Program-made: the position numbers and the translations under genes
Part shown: one piece after another, positions 9,208 to 18,288 of the stretch
Layout: each line of letters begins with the position of its first letter
How positions within the stretch are numbered: the stretch's first letter is position 1
The notes under the pieces: generated by a model
The model's input: only the letters and a program-made list of their open reading frames with translations
Databases searched by the model: none
What the model was told of the DNA's origin: nothing
Assembly: GCF_009882915.1 (NCBI RefSeq)
Contig: NZ_WTUW01000002.1
Location: 1,392,895 to 1,456,894 of the forward strand
Reading direction: 5' to 3'
Length of the DNA stretch: 64,000 nt
DNA from: Sneathiella litorea
GTDB lineage: Bacteria; Pseudomonadota; Alphaproteobacteria; Sneathiellales; Sneathiellaceae

Positions 9208-10116
9208 ATGACCAACGAGGGAAAGACCATACCCACAAAGGAAGCGCCCGCAATCGAACCACGCCCCAGTGAATCAGAAAATCCGCCACCGCATCACGGC
9301 CCTAAGAATGCTCACTTTCTAGTTAAGGAGATGGCTCTGGTAGGTGAAGTGGCTACGGAGGATGTCTGGAAGTGGCTCGCCGCCGGCTGGTCGGACCTGA
9401 AAGCCAATACCGCTGTCAGTGCTAGTTATGCTGCTCTGTTCATTTTCATCGGGCTGATGATGTCTTTCGGTTTCTACTTCATGGGCTGGCCATATCTGAT
9501 ACTGCCTGGCCTGACCGGATTTCTTCTTGTAGGACCCGCGGTCGGGATCGGCTTTTACGAGATCAGTCGTCGTCATGCGGCAGGAGAAAAAGTCTCTCTT
9601 ATGGCTGCGGTTACCGCTGCGCGCCATAATAAATTGGGAATCTTCGGCTTTGGCATTGCGCTTGCCTTTATATTTCAGGTTTGGATCCGCATTTCCTTTA
9701 CCGTTTTTGCATTGAATTTTCCGGGTATCATGCCGGAGTGGCACATCATTCTGATGCGTGCCCTTAGTATGGAAGGCGTCTATTTCGGAATTTCCATTGC
9801 TCTTGTTGGTGCCGTTTTTGCTGGCTGTATTTTCTTCGTCGGAGCTTTTGCCATGCCGATGATGATGGACCGGAATACAATACTGTTGCCATCTATCATT
9901 GCCAGCGCCTATGCCGTCGCCCATAACCGTAACGCAATGATCCTGTGGGCAGCAATTATTGTGATACTCACGGGAGTTGGCCTGGCCACAGCCGGGATCG
10001 GACTGATAGTGACACTACCGCTCGTTGGCCACGCAACTTGGCATGCCTATAAGCAAGTGATGTCGGGTGATCTTCCAGAAGAGTATCCCACCCCACCTAA
10101 ACCAATGCAGAAATAG
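9208..10116 (+). CDS. DUF2189 family integral membrane protein
   Basis: About 302 residues. After a 60-residue hydrophilic N-terminus come five to six predicted membrane segments, with the DUF2189 hallmarks VWKWLAAGWSDLKAN, a glycine-rich segment (LPGLTGFLLVGPAVGIG) and FYEISRRHAAGEK. I chose the ATG at 9208 because GGGGAGGG directly precedes it; the open frame extends upstream to a GTG at 9142 that follows the ATPase relic. The family has no established function. It precedes the Mla-type operon by about 280 bp on the same strand. Confidence 0.85.
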   Translation: MTNEGKTIPTKEAPAIEPRPSESENPPPHHGPKNAHFLVKEMALVGEVATEDVWKWLAAGWSDLKANTAVSASYAALFIFIGLMMSFGFYFMGWPYLILPGLTGFLLVGPAVGIGFYEISRRHAAGEKVSLMAAVTAARHNKLGIFGFGIALAFIFQVWIRISFTVFALNFPGIMPEWHIILMRALSMEGVYFGISIALVGAVFAGCIFFVGAFAMPMMMDRNTILLPSIIASAYAVAHNRNAMILWAAIIVILTGVGLATAGIGLIVTLPLVGHATWHAYKQVMSGDLPEEYPTPPKPMQK

Positions 10117-10331
10117 AATGAAAATTTGAGTATGAAAAGAGAAAGAGAGAGAAGAGCGCGATTGAGGAGCTTTTACTCTCTTCTTAAAAACCCGGTCATT
10201 TTATGAACAAATACCTCGCGGAGAAAAAGCTTTTCTATCCGCACTCAGTCTCAACTAAGACCGGCTACGAATTGAACGCCATAACCGGAAATACTGGATA
10301 AAGCCCGCCCAAACCGCTAGCTTGTAGCTCG

Positions 10332-10346
10332 CCCGTTAAAAACGGG
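10332..10346. terminator. Small hairpin upstream of the mla operon
   Basis: CCCGTT, three A residues, then AACGGG: a short perfect stem about 45 bp before the mlaE start. It could terminate transcription from the DUF2189 gene, but there is no clear U-tract, so this is weak. Confidence 0.25.
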
Positions 10347-10391
10347 TCTCAAAATCTAGACCCAAAGGCGTCGTTGGAGGGGAAAGTGGTG

Positions 10392-11552
10392 ATGGCAGAC
10401 GAAAGCACCAGTACCACGACGGTTAATCAATCGCAGCCTAAACCTGCTTGGATAAAATTAAATACCGGTGGGATGATAGAACTTGGGGGATGCTGGACTA
10501 TCGGCGCGGCCGAACGGCTGGACAAGGAGCTCACGGTTATCCATGACGGTACAAGCACCAAGTATATTTTTAATCTTTCAGGGTTAGAGAGGTTAGATAC
10601 GGCTGGAGCATGGTTAATCTATCGCACACGTAAAAGTCTAGAATCTGGTGATACAGAGGTGGTACTTGAGGGTGTGAAACCTGAATATGGTATTCTTTTG
10701 GACGAAGTTGCGGCCAATGATCAAACTCCTCCTCCCCTTCCCCATGCAAACCAACTATTGGAATGGGTCGCGCACACTGGCGAAATGACTCTGGATGCCT
10801 TGGCCCGGGCGCGCGATTTTCTCGGCTTTTTTGGCCTCGTTTTACTGACCCTATCACGCAGCGTGTCGCACCCGGCTCGCCTTCGCATCGTCCCGATGAT
10901 CCATCACATGGAGAAGGTTGGGCTAAATGCGCTTCCTATCGTCGGCTTGATTTCCTTCCTCATCGGCGTCGTTATCGCTTATCAGGGCGCCAGCCAGATG
11001 AAGCAGTTCGGGGCAGAAGTGTTCGTTGTCAATCTGATCGCTGTCTCAATCCTGCGCGAGATAGGCATCTTGCTTGCCGCCATTGTTATTGCGGGACGGT
11101 CGGCCAGCGCCTTCACCGCACAAATCGGCGCAATGAAGGTGAACGAAGAAATCGACGCCATGCGCACTCTTGGCCTGGATCCCATCGAAGTACTCGTGCT
11201 CCCAAGATTGTTGGCATTGGTATTGGCCATGCCACTATTAGCGTTTTTCGCCGACATGATTGGATTGCTTGGCGGAGGACTGATGACTTGGATCGTTCTT
11301 GACATCAGGCCAGATCAATTCATCGAAAGACTTAGCGATGCAGTTTCTTTGTGGAGTTTTTGGATTGGCATTATCAAGGCGCCTTTCTTCGCTGTTATAA
11401 TTGCCTTGGTTGGTTGTTATGAGGGCTTCCAGGTTGGCGGAAGCGCAGAGAGCGTTGGTCATATGACCTCCCGTTCCGTTGTTGAATCCATTTTTCTGGT
11501 TATCGTGGCCGATGCCATTTTCTCCATTTTCTTCCAGTTGGCCGGAGTTTAA
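10392..11552 (+). CDS. mlaE: MlaE-family ABC permease with N-terminal STAS domain
   Basis: About 386 residues. The first 115 form a STAS-like (MlaB-type) domain with the typical FNLSGLERLDTAGAWLI core. The rest is an MlaE permease with five or six membrane helices, the ERLSDAVSLWSFWIGIIK segment and the conserved GxSAxAFTAQIGAMK motif that contacts the ATPase. In Escherichia coli MlaB and MlaE are separate proteins; here they are one chain, as in several alphaproteobacteria. The start at 10392 has GGAGGGG nine bases upstream. First gene of a four-gene plus-strand operon for phospholipid movement across the envelope. Confidence 0.92.
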   Translation: MADESTSTTTVNQSQPKPAWIKLNTGGMIELGGCWTIGAAERLDKELTVIHDGTSTKYIFNLSGLERLDTAGAWLIYRTRKSLESGDTEVVLEGVKPEYGILLDEVAANDQTPPPLPHANQLLEWVAHTGEMTLDALARARDFLGFFGLVLLTLSRSVSHPARLRIVPMIHHMEKVGLNALPIVGLISFLIGVVIAYQGASQMKQFGAEVFVVNLIAVSILREIGILLAAIVIAGRSASAFTAQIGAMKVNEEIDAMRTLGLDPIEVLVLPRLLALVLAMPLLAFFADMIGLLGGGLMTWIVLDIRPDQFIERLSDAVSLWSFWIGIIKAPFFAVIIALVGCYEGFQVGGSAESVGHMTSRSVVESIFLVIVADAIFSIFFQLAGV

Positions 11553-11554
11553 GG

Positions 11555-12331
11555 ATGACGGGCGATGCAGTTATCAAGGTTGAGGATTTACATACGGGTT
11601 TCGGGGATCATTTAGTTCATGACGGCCTAAATTTGGAAGTCCGCAAGGGAGAAGTTCTCGGTGTTGTCGGCGGGTCCGGCACGGGAAAGTCGGTCTTGCT
11701 TCACTGTATCATCGGTCTGAAAAAGCCATGGTCGGGATGTATTGAGGTCCTTGGTCAGCGCGTATTGGACCTAGAGCCGCCTGAACGTTCCGCCCTCGAA
11801 GCGCGATGGGGCGTATTGTTCCAGGACGGCGCATTATTTTCATCATTGACGGTGGCGCAGAATATCCAGGTTCCTTTAAAGGAGCATCTGAATCTGAATC
11901 AGCGATTGATGGATGAAATCGCAATGATAAAAATTGGATTGGTTGGCCTGCCGCCGGAGGCTGGCAGACTCTATCCTGCGGAATTATCAGGGGGTATGCG
12001 TAAGCGCGCTGGCCTGGCGCGTGCTTTGGCACTAGATCCGGAAATACTGTTTCTGGATGAACCGACCTCGGGCCTTGATCCGATTGGTGCTGCACGCTTC
12101 GATGCCTTGATCGAGAGATTACGGAAGACCCTTGATTTCACTGTTTTCATGGTGACCCACGACCTTGACAGCTTGAATGCCATCTGCGACCGTATTGCTG
12201 TTCTTGCGGACAAACGGGTGGTCGTGATCGGCGACATGAAACAGATGTTGAACGAACGCCACCCTTGGGTCTTGGAATATTTCCATGGACCACGGGCGCG
12301 ATCCGCCGGGTTATTAAAACCAGGGCGATAA
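11555..12331 (+). CDS. mlaF: MlaF-family ABC transporter ATPase
   Basis: A 258-residue ATP-binding cassette with Walker A GGSGTGKS, Q-loop LFQDGALF, signature LSGGMRKRAGLARAL, Walker B ILFLDEP and the switch His in MVTHD. LSGGMRKR is characteristic of the MlaF/Ttg2A group. It starts 2 bp after mlaE and powers lipid transport with MlaE and MlaD. Full length for the family. Confidence 0.94.
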   Translation: MTGDAVIKVEDLHTGFGDHLVHDGLNLEVRKGEVLGVVGGSGTGKSVLLHCIIGLKKPWSGCIEVLGQRVLDLEPPERSALEARWGVLFQDGALFSSLTVAQNIQVPLKEHLNLNQRLMDEIAMIKIGLVGLPPEAGRLYPAELSGGMRKRAGLARALALDPEILFLDEPTSGLDPIGAARFDALIERLRKTLDFTVFMVTHDLDSLNAICDRIAVLADKRVVVIGDMKQMLNERHPWVLEYFHGPRARSAGLLKPGR

Positions 12332-12355
12332 TGCATCGGCATAAACGGGGGAACG

Positions 12356-13255
12356 ATGGAACTCAAAGCAAAACATATTCTTGTTGGCAGCTTTGTCCTG
12401 ATCAGCACGCTCTCTTTGTTCGCATTCGTCGCCTGGCTTGCAAAGGTGGAGTTTGATCAGGAAACGACGTTCTACGAAATATACTTTGAAAACTCAGTTA
12501 GTGGCTTATCGCTAGCCGCAGACGTAAGATATCGGGGTATCAACGTCGGTTCGGTGAAACATATTAGTATTGATCCCGAAAATCCCGAGCGTATAAGGGT
12601 TCTGGTCGAAACAGACGCCGCAGTCCCTCTCCGAAATGGTGACCACGCACGGCTGGAATTACAGGGAATAACCGGCGTTTCCTATATTAACATCGATGGC
12701 GCACAAGCAGGTGCCGAAGTTTTGATCGCGGACCGAGGCAGACAGTACCCTGTTATCCCCTCTGAACCATCGCAACTCGAGAAACTGACTCTTGGAGCAC
12801 CAGACCTGATTGCCAGCAGTAAGGAATTGGCTGACCGGGCGTCTAATATTCTGAATTCAGACAACCAGCGCCTTGCTGCGGAGATACTTGCGGATGTGGC
12901 CCGGGTCATGGCAAGTATTTCCTCGCGCACAGACAAGATCGAAAACATTATTGATTCTTTGGATCGCACCAGTGCTGATGTAGTTGAATCTGCCCGTCTA
13001 ATTCGCCAGATTGCAAACGAAACCAAACCTCTAGTTCAAGATTTGGAAGCCAGTCTTTCTGTCGCTCACGGTACTCTGGCTGACGTCGATAATCTGATCG
13101 AGAATGATGGTAAGGCAGCGGTTATGGAATTTAGGGATTTTCTTGCTGAATCCCGGAAACTGGTCGCGATAATGACTCGCATTACAGACCGTATTGAAAA
13201 CGATCCATCCGGGTTTCTCTTTGGCGAACGGGACGCAGAGTTTAAGGCAAAATGA
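12356..13255 (+). CDS. mlaD: MlaD-type MCE domain protein
   Basis: A 299-residue protein with one N-terminal membrane anchor (residues 7-26), then a single MCE domain (FENSVSGLSLAADVRYRG, INVGSVKHI, LQGITGVSYINI), then a long helical C-terminal region that probably forms a periplasmic channel with other copies. The start is preceded by GGGGGAAC. It presents lipids to or from the MlaEF complex. The C-terminal helical tail is longer than in E. coli MlaD, as in Mce/PqiB-like proteins of other proteobacteria. Confidence 0.92.
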   Translation: MELKAKHILVGSFVLISTLSLFAFVAWLAKVEFDQETTFYEIYFENSVSGLSLAADVRYRGINVGSVKHISIDPENPERIRVLVETDAAVPLRNGDHARLELQGITGVSYINIDGAQAGAEVLIADRGRQYPVIPSEPSQLEKLTLGAPDLIASSKELADRASNILNSDNQRLAAEILADVARVMASISSRTDKIENIIDSLDRTSADVVESARLIRQIANETKPLVQDLEASLSVAHGTLADVDNLIENDGKAAVMEFRDFLAESRKLVAIMTRITDRIENDPSGFLFGERDAEFKAK

Positions 13256-13872
13256 TGAAGTCAGAACACTCCATATCATTTATCGTTGCGACGTTATTAA
13301 TTGTTTTAACCGGCTGCGGAACCATTTCCATTTCCGGAGATAAAGGCGTGGTGAGCCTTTACAAATTAACCCCTAAAAGCACGTTTTCTGATGATCTGTC
13401 GGATGTCGATTGGAAACTCGTAATCGAAGAACCGGTTGCCACGGGTGGGCTCGACAGTAAACGTATTGCCTTGCACCCTAAACCGACAGAGTTGAAATAC
13501 TTTGCCGATGCAAGCTGGACAGAGCGAACCCCGCGAATGATCCAAACGCTACTGATCGAAAGCTTTACAAATAGTGGTCACATCGCCACGGTCGGGCGAG
13601 ACACAATTGGTTTACGACCTAATTACATCCTGAAGGGCGAACTCCGGGAGTTTCAGGCTGAATATTTTCATGGCACTGCAGAACCATTGGTTCGGGTCCG
13701 TTTGAATGCGATATTATTCGACCCGTCTCAACAGGAGGTCGTCGCATCAGAAAGCTTCGAAGCGGCTATTCTAAGCACGGCTACGAACATAGACGCGATC
13801 ATACTCGCCTTCGATACGGCTTTGGGAAAAGTCCTGCGTAGGACTGTGGAGTGGACTTTAGCCAAGCCATAG
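13252..13872 (+). CDS. ABC-type transport auxiliary lipoprotein (PqiC-like)
   Basis: A 206-residue lipoprotein with an N-terminal hydrophobic signal ending in the lipobox LTGC (Cys near residue 21). The following fold matches the ABC_trans_aux/PqiC family (VSLYKLTP, then a beta-rich domain). Its ATG overlaps the mlaD stop as ATGA, so it is translationally coupled. Such lipoproteins sit in the outer membrane and receive the MCE tunnel. No mlaC homologue is present, so this protein probably takes the outer-membrane partner role. Confidence 0.88.
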   Translation: MMKSEHSISFIVATLLIVLTGCGTISISGDKGVVSLYKLTPKSTFSDDLSDVDWKLVIEEPVATGGLDSKRIALHPKPTELKYFADASWTERTPRMIQTLLIESFTNSGHIATVGRDTIGLRPNYILKGELREFQAEYFHGTAEPLVRVRLNAILFDPSQQEVVASESFEAAILSTATNIDAIILAFDTALGKVLRRTVEWTLAKP

Positions 13873-14042
13873 AAGAAGCGTCAATGAGACGGGAAACTAA
13901 GGCCCAAAATGCACCATCAGGAGAGAAAAATATAGGTAAACTCAACCAAAAAGAAGTAGCACTCCTCACCCGCCCCGCTCTGATAATTACCTATGGCGAC
14001 GTCAGGGCACTACATTATGTATAAGATGACATAGGGGAAGTG

Positions 14043-15635
14043 ATGCGCGGTAAATACTATATTCTCAACAGGATGGTTCACGGGCTGGCTCCGGCAGCTT
14101 TAATGGTCATGCTGGGGCTATGTCCCGGGGTCTTTTATAATACAGCCGTGGCCGATGAGGTCAGGGGTGGATTTGAACCTGCGGTAGTTGATAAAATTTA
14201 CGCTGATTTAGGAGAAGATTCAATTTGGTGGACGCCGGCGACAGGCTTAACCGCGCGCGGAAAGATTATTGTCAACTTGTTGAGTCAAGCAGACCGGGAA
14301 GGGCTCAAGCCGTCAGACTACCTCCCTTCGAATAATCATATAAATGAAAGCCTGGCACCAGAAAACTATGACCGCAGCTTCACAAAGGGTCTGTTGCGTT
14401 ACATTTCAGACATACGGGATGGCCGTCTGGCTGCACGTTATGTGGATCCAGAGCTTTTTGACATTCCAAACCCGACGGATGCCGCTGCTTTATTGAAGAC
14501 CGGACTGCTAACAGCCGATTTTCAAGCATGGTTGGAAAGCCTACCTCCGCAAAGCATGAAATACAAAAGCCTGAAGGAATATCTGGAGCGATACCGTAAA
14601 ATCGCTGATATGAAATGGCCCCTTCTGAACACAGGTCAAAAGCTGGAACTCGGATCCTCCGACCCTAATGTTCGTCACGTCAGGGCGCGCTTGAAAATAT
14701 TAGGGGATCTTCCCGCCGATAACGATGAGACAAATGATGTTTTCGATAATACCCTTCTCGTTGCCGTCGAGCGGTTCCAGACCCGAAATGGGTTAACGCC
14801 GGACGGCATTATTGGCCCTGAAACTTATGCCGCTTTGAATGTTTCACCCGCAAGCATTATCCAAAAAATAACAATCAATCTTGAAAGGTTGCGCCAGTTA
14901 CCAGAGAATCTCGGCTCCCGTTATGTAATTGTCAATGTTCCGGGGTTTGACCTGACCGCGGTTTCCGATGGTGCCGAAAAACTGCGCATGCGGGTAATTG
15001 TTGGACAACCAAAGCGCCGCACACCGATCCTGAATGATAAAATCACCGGTATCAAATTCCGGCCAACCTGGACGGTGCCTGTCAAAATTGCCCGCGAAGA
15101 CCTGTTACCAAAAATTAAAGCGGATGTGAATTTTCTGCGCGCGTCGGATTTTCGGGTATTCACGTCTTGGAAGAAAGATGCCCCGGAAATAGATCCCGAG
15201 GCAGTCGATTGGCGGATAATATCGCCGGAGCGCCTAAACTATAAATTTGTCCAAAACCCGGGATCGAGCAATGCTCTCGGCCAGATCCGATTTACGCTGA
15301 CCAATCCCTATGACATCTATCTTCACGATACGCCGCATAAGAATCTTTTTAACAAGTCGGGTCGAGCGATTTCCTCAGGGTGCATTCGCGTAGCGGACCC
15401 GCTAACCCTGGCTGGCTTCCTCATGGAACCCTCCGCCAAATGGACGATAGGATCGATACAAGAGGCGATGACCTCTAGCGAAAAGCAGGTGGCAAAATTA
15501 CCTGCCCCAATCCCCATTTATATCACTTATTTCACGGCACTAGTGGATGAGGCTGGCCAATTGCAACTTTGGAAGGATGTTTATGGCCGGGATGCGGATT
15601 TGATACATATTTTGGGCCTTGGTGCCACTGAATAA
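14043..15635 (+). CDS. L,D-transpeptidase (YcbB/LdtD-like) with peptidoglycan-binding domain
   Basis: About 530 residues. A signal peptide (cleavage after a hydrophobic stretch ending near AVADE), an N-terminal scaffold domain, a PG_binding_1 domain around residues 205-265 (LKILGDL, FQTRNGLTPDGIIGPET), then a YkuD catalytic domain with His in IYLHDTPHK and the nucleophile Cys in SSGCIRVADP. Full length for the YcbB group, which forms 3-3 crosslinks in peptidoglycan. The start at 14043 follows GGGGAAG; a GTG three bases earlier is also possible. A weak AGACAAA/TTTGTCT inverted repeat (15649-15674) lies after the stop. Confidence 0.92.
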   Translation: MRGKYYILNRMVHGLAPAALMVMLGLCPGVFYNTAVADEVRGGFEPAVVDKIYADLGEDSIWWTPATGLTARGKIIVNLLSQADREGLKPSDYLPSNNHINESLAPENYDRSFTKGLLRYISDIRDGRLAARYVDPELFDIPNPTDAAALLKTGLLTADFQAWLESLPPQSMKYKSLKEYLERYRKIADMKWPLLNTGQKLELGSSDPNVRHVRARLKILGDLPADNDETNDVFDNTLLVAVERFQTRNGLTPDGIIGPETYAALNVSPASIIQKITINLERLRQLPENLGSRYVIVNVPGFDLTAVSDGAEKLRMRVIVGQPKRRTPILNDKITGIKFRPTWTVPVKIAREDLLPKIKADVNFLRASDFRVFTSWKKDAPEIDPEAVDWRIISPERLNYKFVQNPGSSNALGQIRFTLTNPYDIYLHDTPHKNLFNKSGRAISSGCIRVADPLTLAGFLMEPSAKWTIGSIQEAMTSSEKQVAKLPAPIPIYITYFTALVDEAGQLQLWKDVYGRDADLIHILGLGATE

Positions 15636-15718
15636 TTATTCGCCATAAAGACAAAAAATTAACACAATTTGTCTAATATATGTGAGCAGCTTAATCAGAA
15701 TATGACGGATCGTTGCTT

Positions 15719-16294
15719 ATGAACAATACGGCGGAGACTTTATCCAGGCATCGTTCACGGCGCCTTTTTTTACGCAATGGAGTAGCCGCTGTTTCAGCGG
15801 GGTTTTTTCTTCCTTCAATTGCACAAGCGGCAACGCAATTCACAGGACATGAAAAAAAGTTATTCTTGAACAACCTGCATACAGGTGAACGTCTTCAGTC
15901 TGTTTTTTGGATTGAAGGTAAATTCGTTCCCGAGAGCTTGCGGGAAATAAATTACCTGCTTCGGGATTTTCGCACGGACGAGGTAGCCAAGATTGACCCG
16001 AAACTGTTACTGCTGATTCATAAGCTTCATCATTCAGTTGACGCTTCCAAATCTGCGCAGATTATCTCCGGCTACAGGTCGCCGAAAACAAACGCCGCCC
16101 TGCGCAAGAACAGCAGTAATGTAGCTAAAAAAAGTTATCATATGAAGGGAATGGCTATAGATCTTCGCATTGGGGGCGTCGATCTCAAGTATCTTCAAAA
16201 AGCTGCAAAAAGTCTCAAAGGCGGCGGCGTAGGATATTACCCTAAATCCCAGTTTCTCCATATTGATACTGGCCCCGTCCGTTACTGGACATAA
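15719..16294 (+). CDS. DUF882/peptidase M15 family murein endopeptidase (MepK-like)
   Basis: About 191 residues with a twin-arginine signal (RSRRLFLRNG followed by a hydrophobic segment ending AQAAT) and a zinc peptidase domain: GYRSPKTNA, HMKGMAIDLRI and FLHIDTGPVRYW supply the His/Asp/His metal ligands. The family includes MepK/YcbK, which cleaves 3-3 crosslinks in murein, exactly the bond type made by the L,D-transpeptidase 83 bp upstream. The pair is a maker/cutter set. The ATG at 15719 is preferred to a TTG six bases earlier. Confidence 0.9.
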   Translation: MNNTAETLSRHRSRRLFLRNGVAAVSAGFFLPSIAQAATQFTGHEKKLFLNNLHTGERLQSVFWIEGKFVPESLREINYLLRDFRTDEVAKIDPKLLLLIHKLHHSVDASKSAQIISGYRSPKTNAALRKNSSNVAKKSYHMKGMAIDLRIGGVDLKYLQKAAKSLKGGGVGYYPKSQFLHIDTGPVRYWT

Positions 16295-16338
16295 GTTCTG
16301 ATGATCCGGGACTTAGGTCATTCTTGTCGCGCTACCAA

Positions 16339-16368
16339 CGCCTCGGTGGTTTGAAGTCGCCCGAGGCG
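16339..16368. terminator. Hairpin between convergent genes
   Basis: CGCCTCGG and CCGAGGCG form a perfect 8-bp GC-rich stem with a 14-base loop, between the plus-strand peptidase and the minus-strand SDR. Probably a bidirectional terminator, but neither side has a clear T-tract. Confidence 0.4.
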
Positions 16369-16420
16369 CTTCGCCTTCCACGCATCCTCAAAACAGGTCG
16401 GGATAATAACGGTGACTATA

Positions 16421-17191
16421 TTAACGCCCCATCCAGCCGCCATCAACGGTCACAATTGATCCGTTTAAGTAATCTGACGCGGACGACGCGAGGAAGACTA
16501 CCGTACCGGCAATATCTTCAACCTCACCCCATCGATTAGCCGGTATACGCCCGAGGATCGCTTTTTGTCGCTCAGGATCATCCTGTAAATCCTGAGTTAC
16601 ATCGGTTCGAATATAACCCGGCGCGATTGCATTTACATTGACACCCTTACTGGCCCATTCGTTTGACAGTGCCATCGTCAACTGCCCTATCGCGCCCTTA
16701 CTTGCAGTGTAACCAGGTACATTCAAGCCGCCCTGGAACGTCAGTACCGAGGCGGTGAAAATAATTTTTCCCGATCCACGCTTCACCATTTCCTTGCCAA
16801 ATTCTCGCGAAAGCACAAACGGGGCATTCAGATTAATGTCAATCACCTCATCCCAAATTTCATCCCGATGGTCAACGGCTGGCGCTCGCCTGACAGTTCC
16901 GGCATTATTAACCAGAATATCAATTTGATGATTTTTTGATTTAACCCGGTCGATAAACCCATACAAAGCGTTCCGATCCCTAAAATCGCAGCTATATCCT
17001 GTAAATTTTCTACCCGTTGCCAGAACTGCTTGCTCTACCACGCTTCCGTGCTCTTCCAGCGACGAACTTACACAGATAATATCGGCCCCTGCCTCTGCCA
17101 GCGCAACTGCCATGGCCTTACCTATCCCGCGACTGGAGCCTGTGACCAACGCTGTCTTACAATCAAGTCTGAATTTTTCCAGAATGCCCAT
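16421..17191 (-). CDS. SDR family oxidoreductase (KduD-like)
   Basis: A 256-residue classical SDR with TGSSRGIG, NNAG and catalytic YTASK, and a C-terminus ending in VDGGWMGR, as in 2-deoxy-gluconate/3-ketoacyl reductase-like members. The start at 17191 has AAGGAG ten bases upstream. It stands alone on the minus strand with 280 bp before the next gene, so context does not reveal the substrate. Sugar-acid or 3-oxoacyl substrates are both possible. Confidence 0.88.
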   Translation of the reverse strand: MGILEKFRLDCKTALVTGSSRGIGKAMAVALAEAGADIICVSSSLEEHGSVVEQAVLATGRKFTGYSCDFRDRNALYGFIDRVKSKNHQIDILVNNAGTVRRAPAVDHRDEIWDEVIDINLNAPFVLSREFGKEMVKRGSGKIIFTASVLTFQGGLNVPGYTASKGAIGQLTMALSNEWASKGVNVNAIAPGYIRTDVTQDLQDDPERQKAILGRIPANRWGEVEDIAGTVVFLASSASDYLNGSIVTVDGGWMGR

Positions 17192-17475
17192 ATATGAGAT
17201 CTCCTTGCCGCCATATTTCAGGTTTTGCTGATTCCAGTGACCACTTAACCTGTTACCTTACCAAACAATCACAGTAGTCTATCTACGGCAAATTCAAATC
17301 AAGTTTTCTATGTGTATCTCTTTCGCTCGGAGAAGGTGTTATTGGTCTCAGGGAATAGACGCAATATCAACAGCACTCATCATTTCAAACCAAAATGAGA
17401 GTATATTTTTGTCAGTCCCATAGCATCAAAAGGAATTCGCTTTCCTCTCGGGCCGCTCTCAGGTGTGTCAGGCAT

Positions 17476-18165
17476 CTAAGGCGGCGGTGCTTCCCTCAAA
17501 TATTTTCCTGCCACCCAGCCTGAAGTCCCAATACCAACTACACTAACTTGGCACCAGCGCTCTGTGAACGACTTACGGCAGCCCATATTTTGCAATACAT
17601 CCCCGTTATTCACCTTGTCGATTATCGCATAGCGCGTTGATGGACCTATTCGCACATTCAAACGCTGTCCTCCGCCCACTCCCCTTACTTTCCAATAATC
17701 CGGGCCTCCTGCAAGACCATCTGCGAAATCCGGCCCATGAATTCCGATAGCCAGGGAATAGGTCGCTTTTTCCTCCCGGTTTGCGGCACTCCTTGCGAGG
17801 TAAACTTTAATTAAAAAGTCACCAGGTTCGTTTGTATATACATCCGCTACCGCACCCTTTCTTTGTCCGGAAAAAAGGGCTCTATCTGATCCGGAACGTT
17901 GAATATCAAAGTAAGCACCGGGATTGCTGCTTTTCATGTCAACCGAAAGAGTTTGGTTGGCATCGGAGGTCATCCGATATTCGTGTATCTCGTAACCTTC
18001 AATCTTACCCTTGATCAATGTCGCGGCACTTGAAGAAGAAATAGAATGGCGACCTGATGTCACATTGTCAGCATTGGCTGACCCCGCGAGAAAAATGGCT
18101 GTGGCGAAAACGAAAGCTGTTGAGCGAAAGAAACAAAAATCGTTCAACTTCTTTACTCCCGTCAT
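17476..18165 (-). CDS. Secreted SH3 domain protein
   Basis: About 229 residues with a Sec signal peptide (FFRSTAFVFATAIFLAG, cleavage near SANA), a middle beta-rich domain resembling protease-associated PPC folds (KGKIEGYEIHEYRM, GDFLIKVYLAR), and a C-terminal bacterial SH3 domain (LNVRIGPSTRYAIIDKVNNG, WCQVSV, GWVAGKYL). Such proteins bind cell-wall peptides in the periplasm. The start is uncertain: the ATG at 18165 lacks a good ribosome site, while a TTG at 18147 has GGGAG eight bases upstream and gives a compact signal peptide. Function unknown. Confidence 0.75.
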   Translation of the reverse strand: MTGVKKLNDFCFFRSTAFVFATAIFLAGSANADNVTSGRHSISSSSAATLIKGKIEGYEIHEYRMTSDANQTLSVDMKSSNPGAYFDIQRSGSDRALFSGQRKGAVADVYTNEPGDFLIKVYLARSAANREEKATYSLAIGIHGPDFADGLAGGPDYWKVRGVGGGQRLNVRIGPSTRYAIIDKVNNGDVLQNMGCRKSFTERWCQVSVVGIGTSGWVAGKYLREAPPP

Positions 18166-18288
18166 AGAATATTTACGCCACAACTTCGCGTATGTGAGAA
18201 ACGAGAACATTGGTAAGAAATTTCAAGCATTATGCAAGATCAAACCTAGGTCGAGGCTCAAGCCATTGAGTTATTATGATGGCATCAT

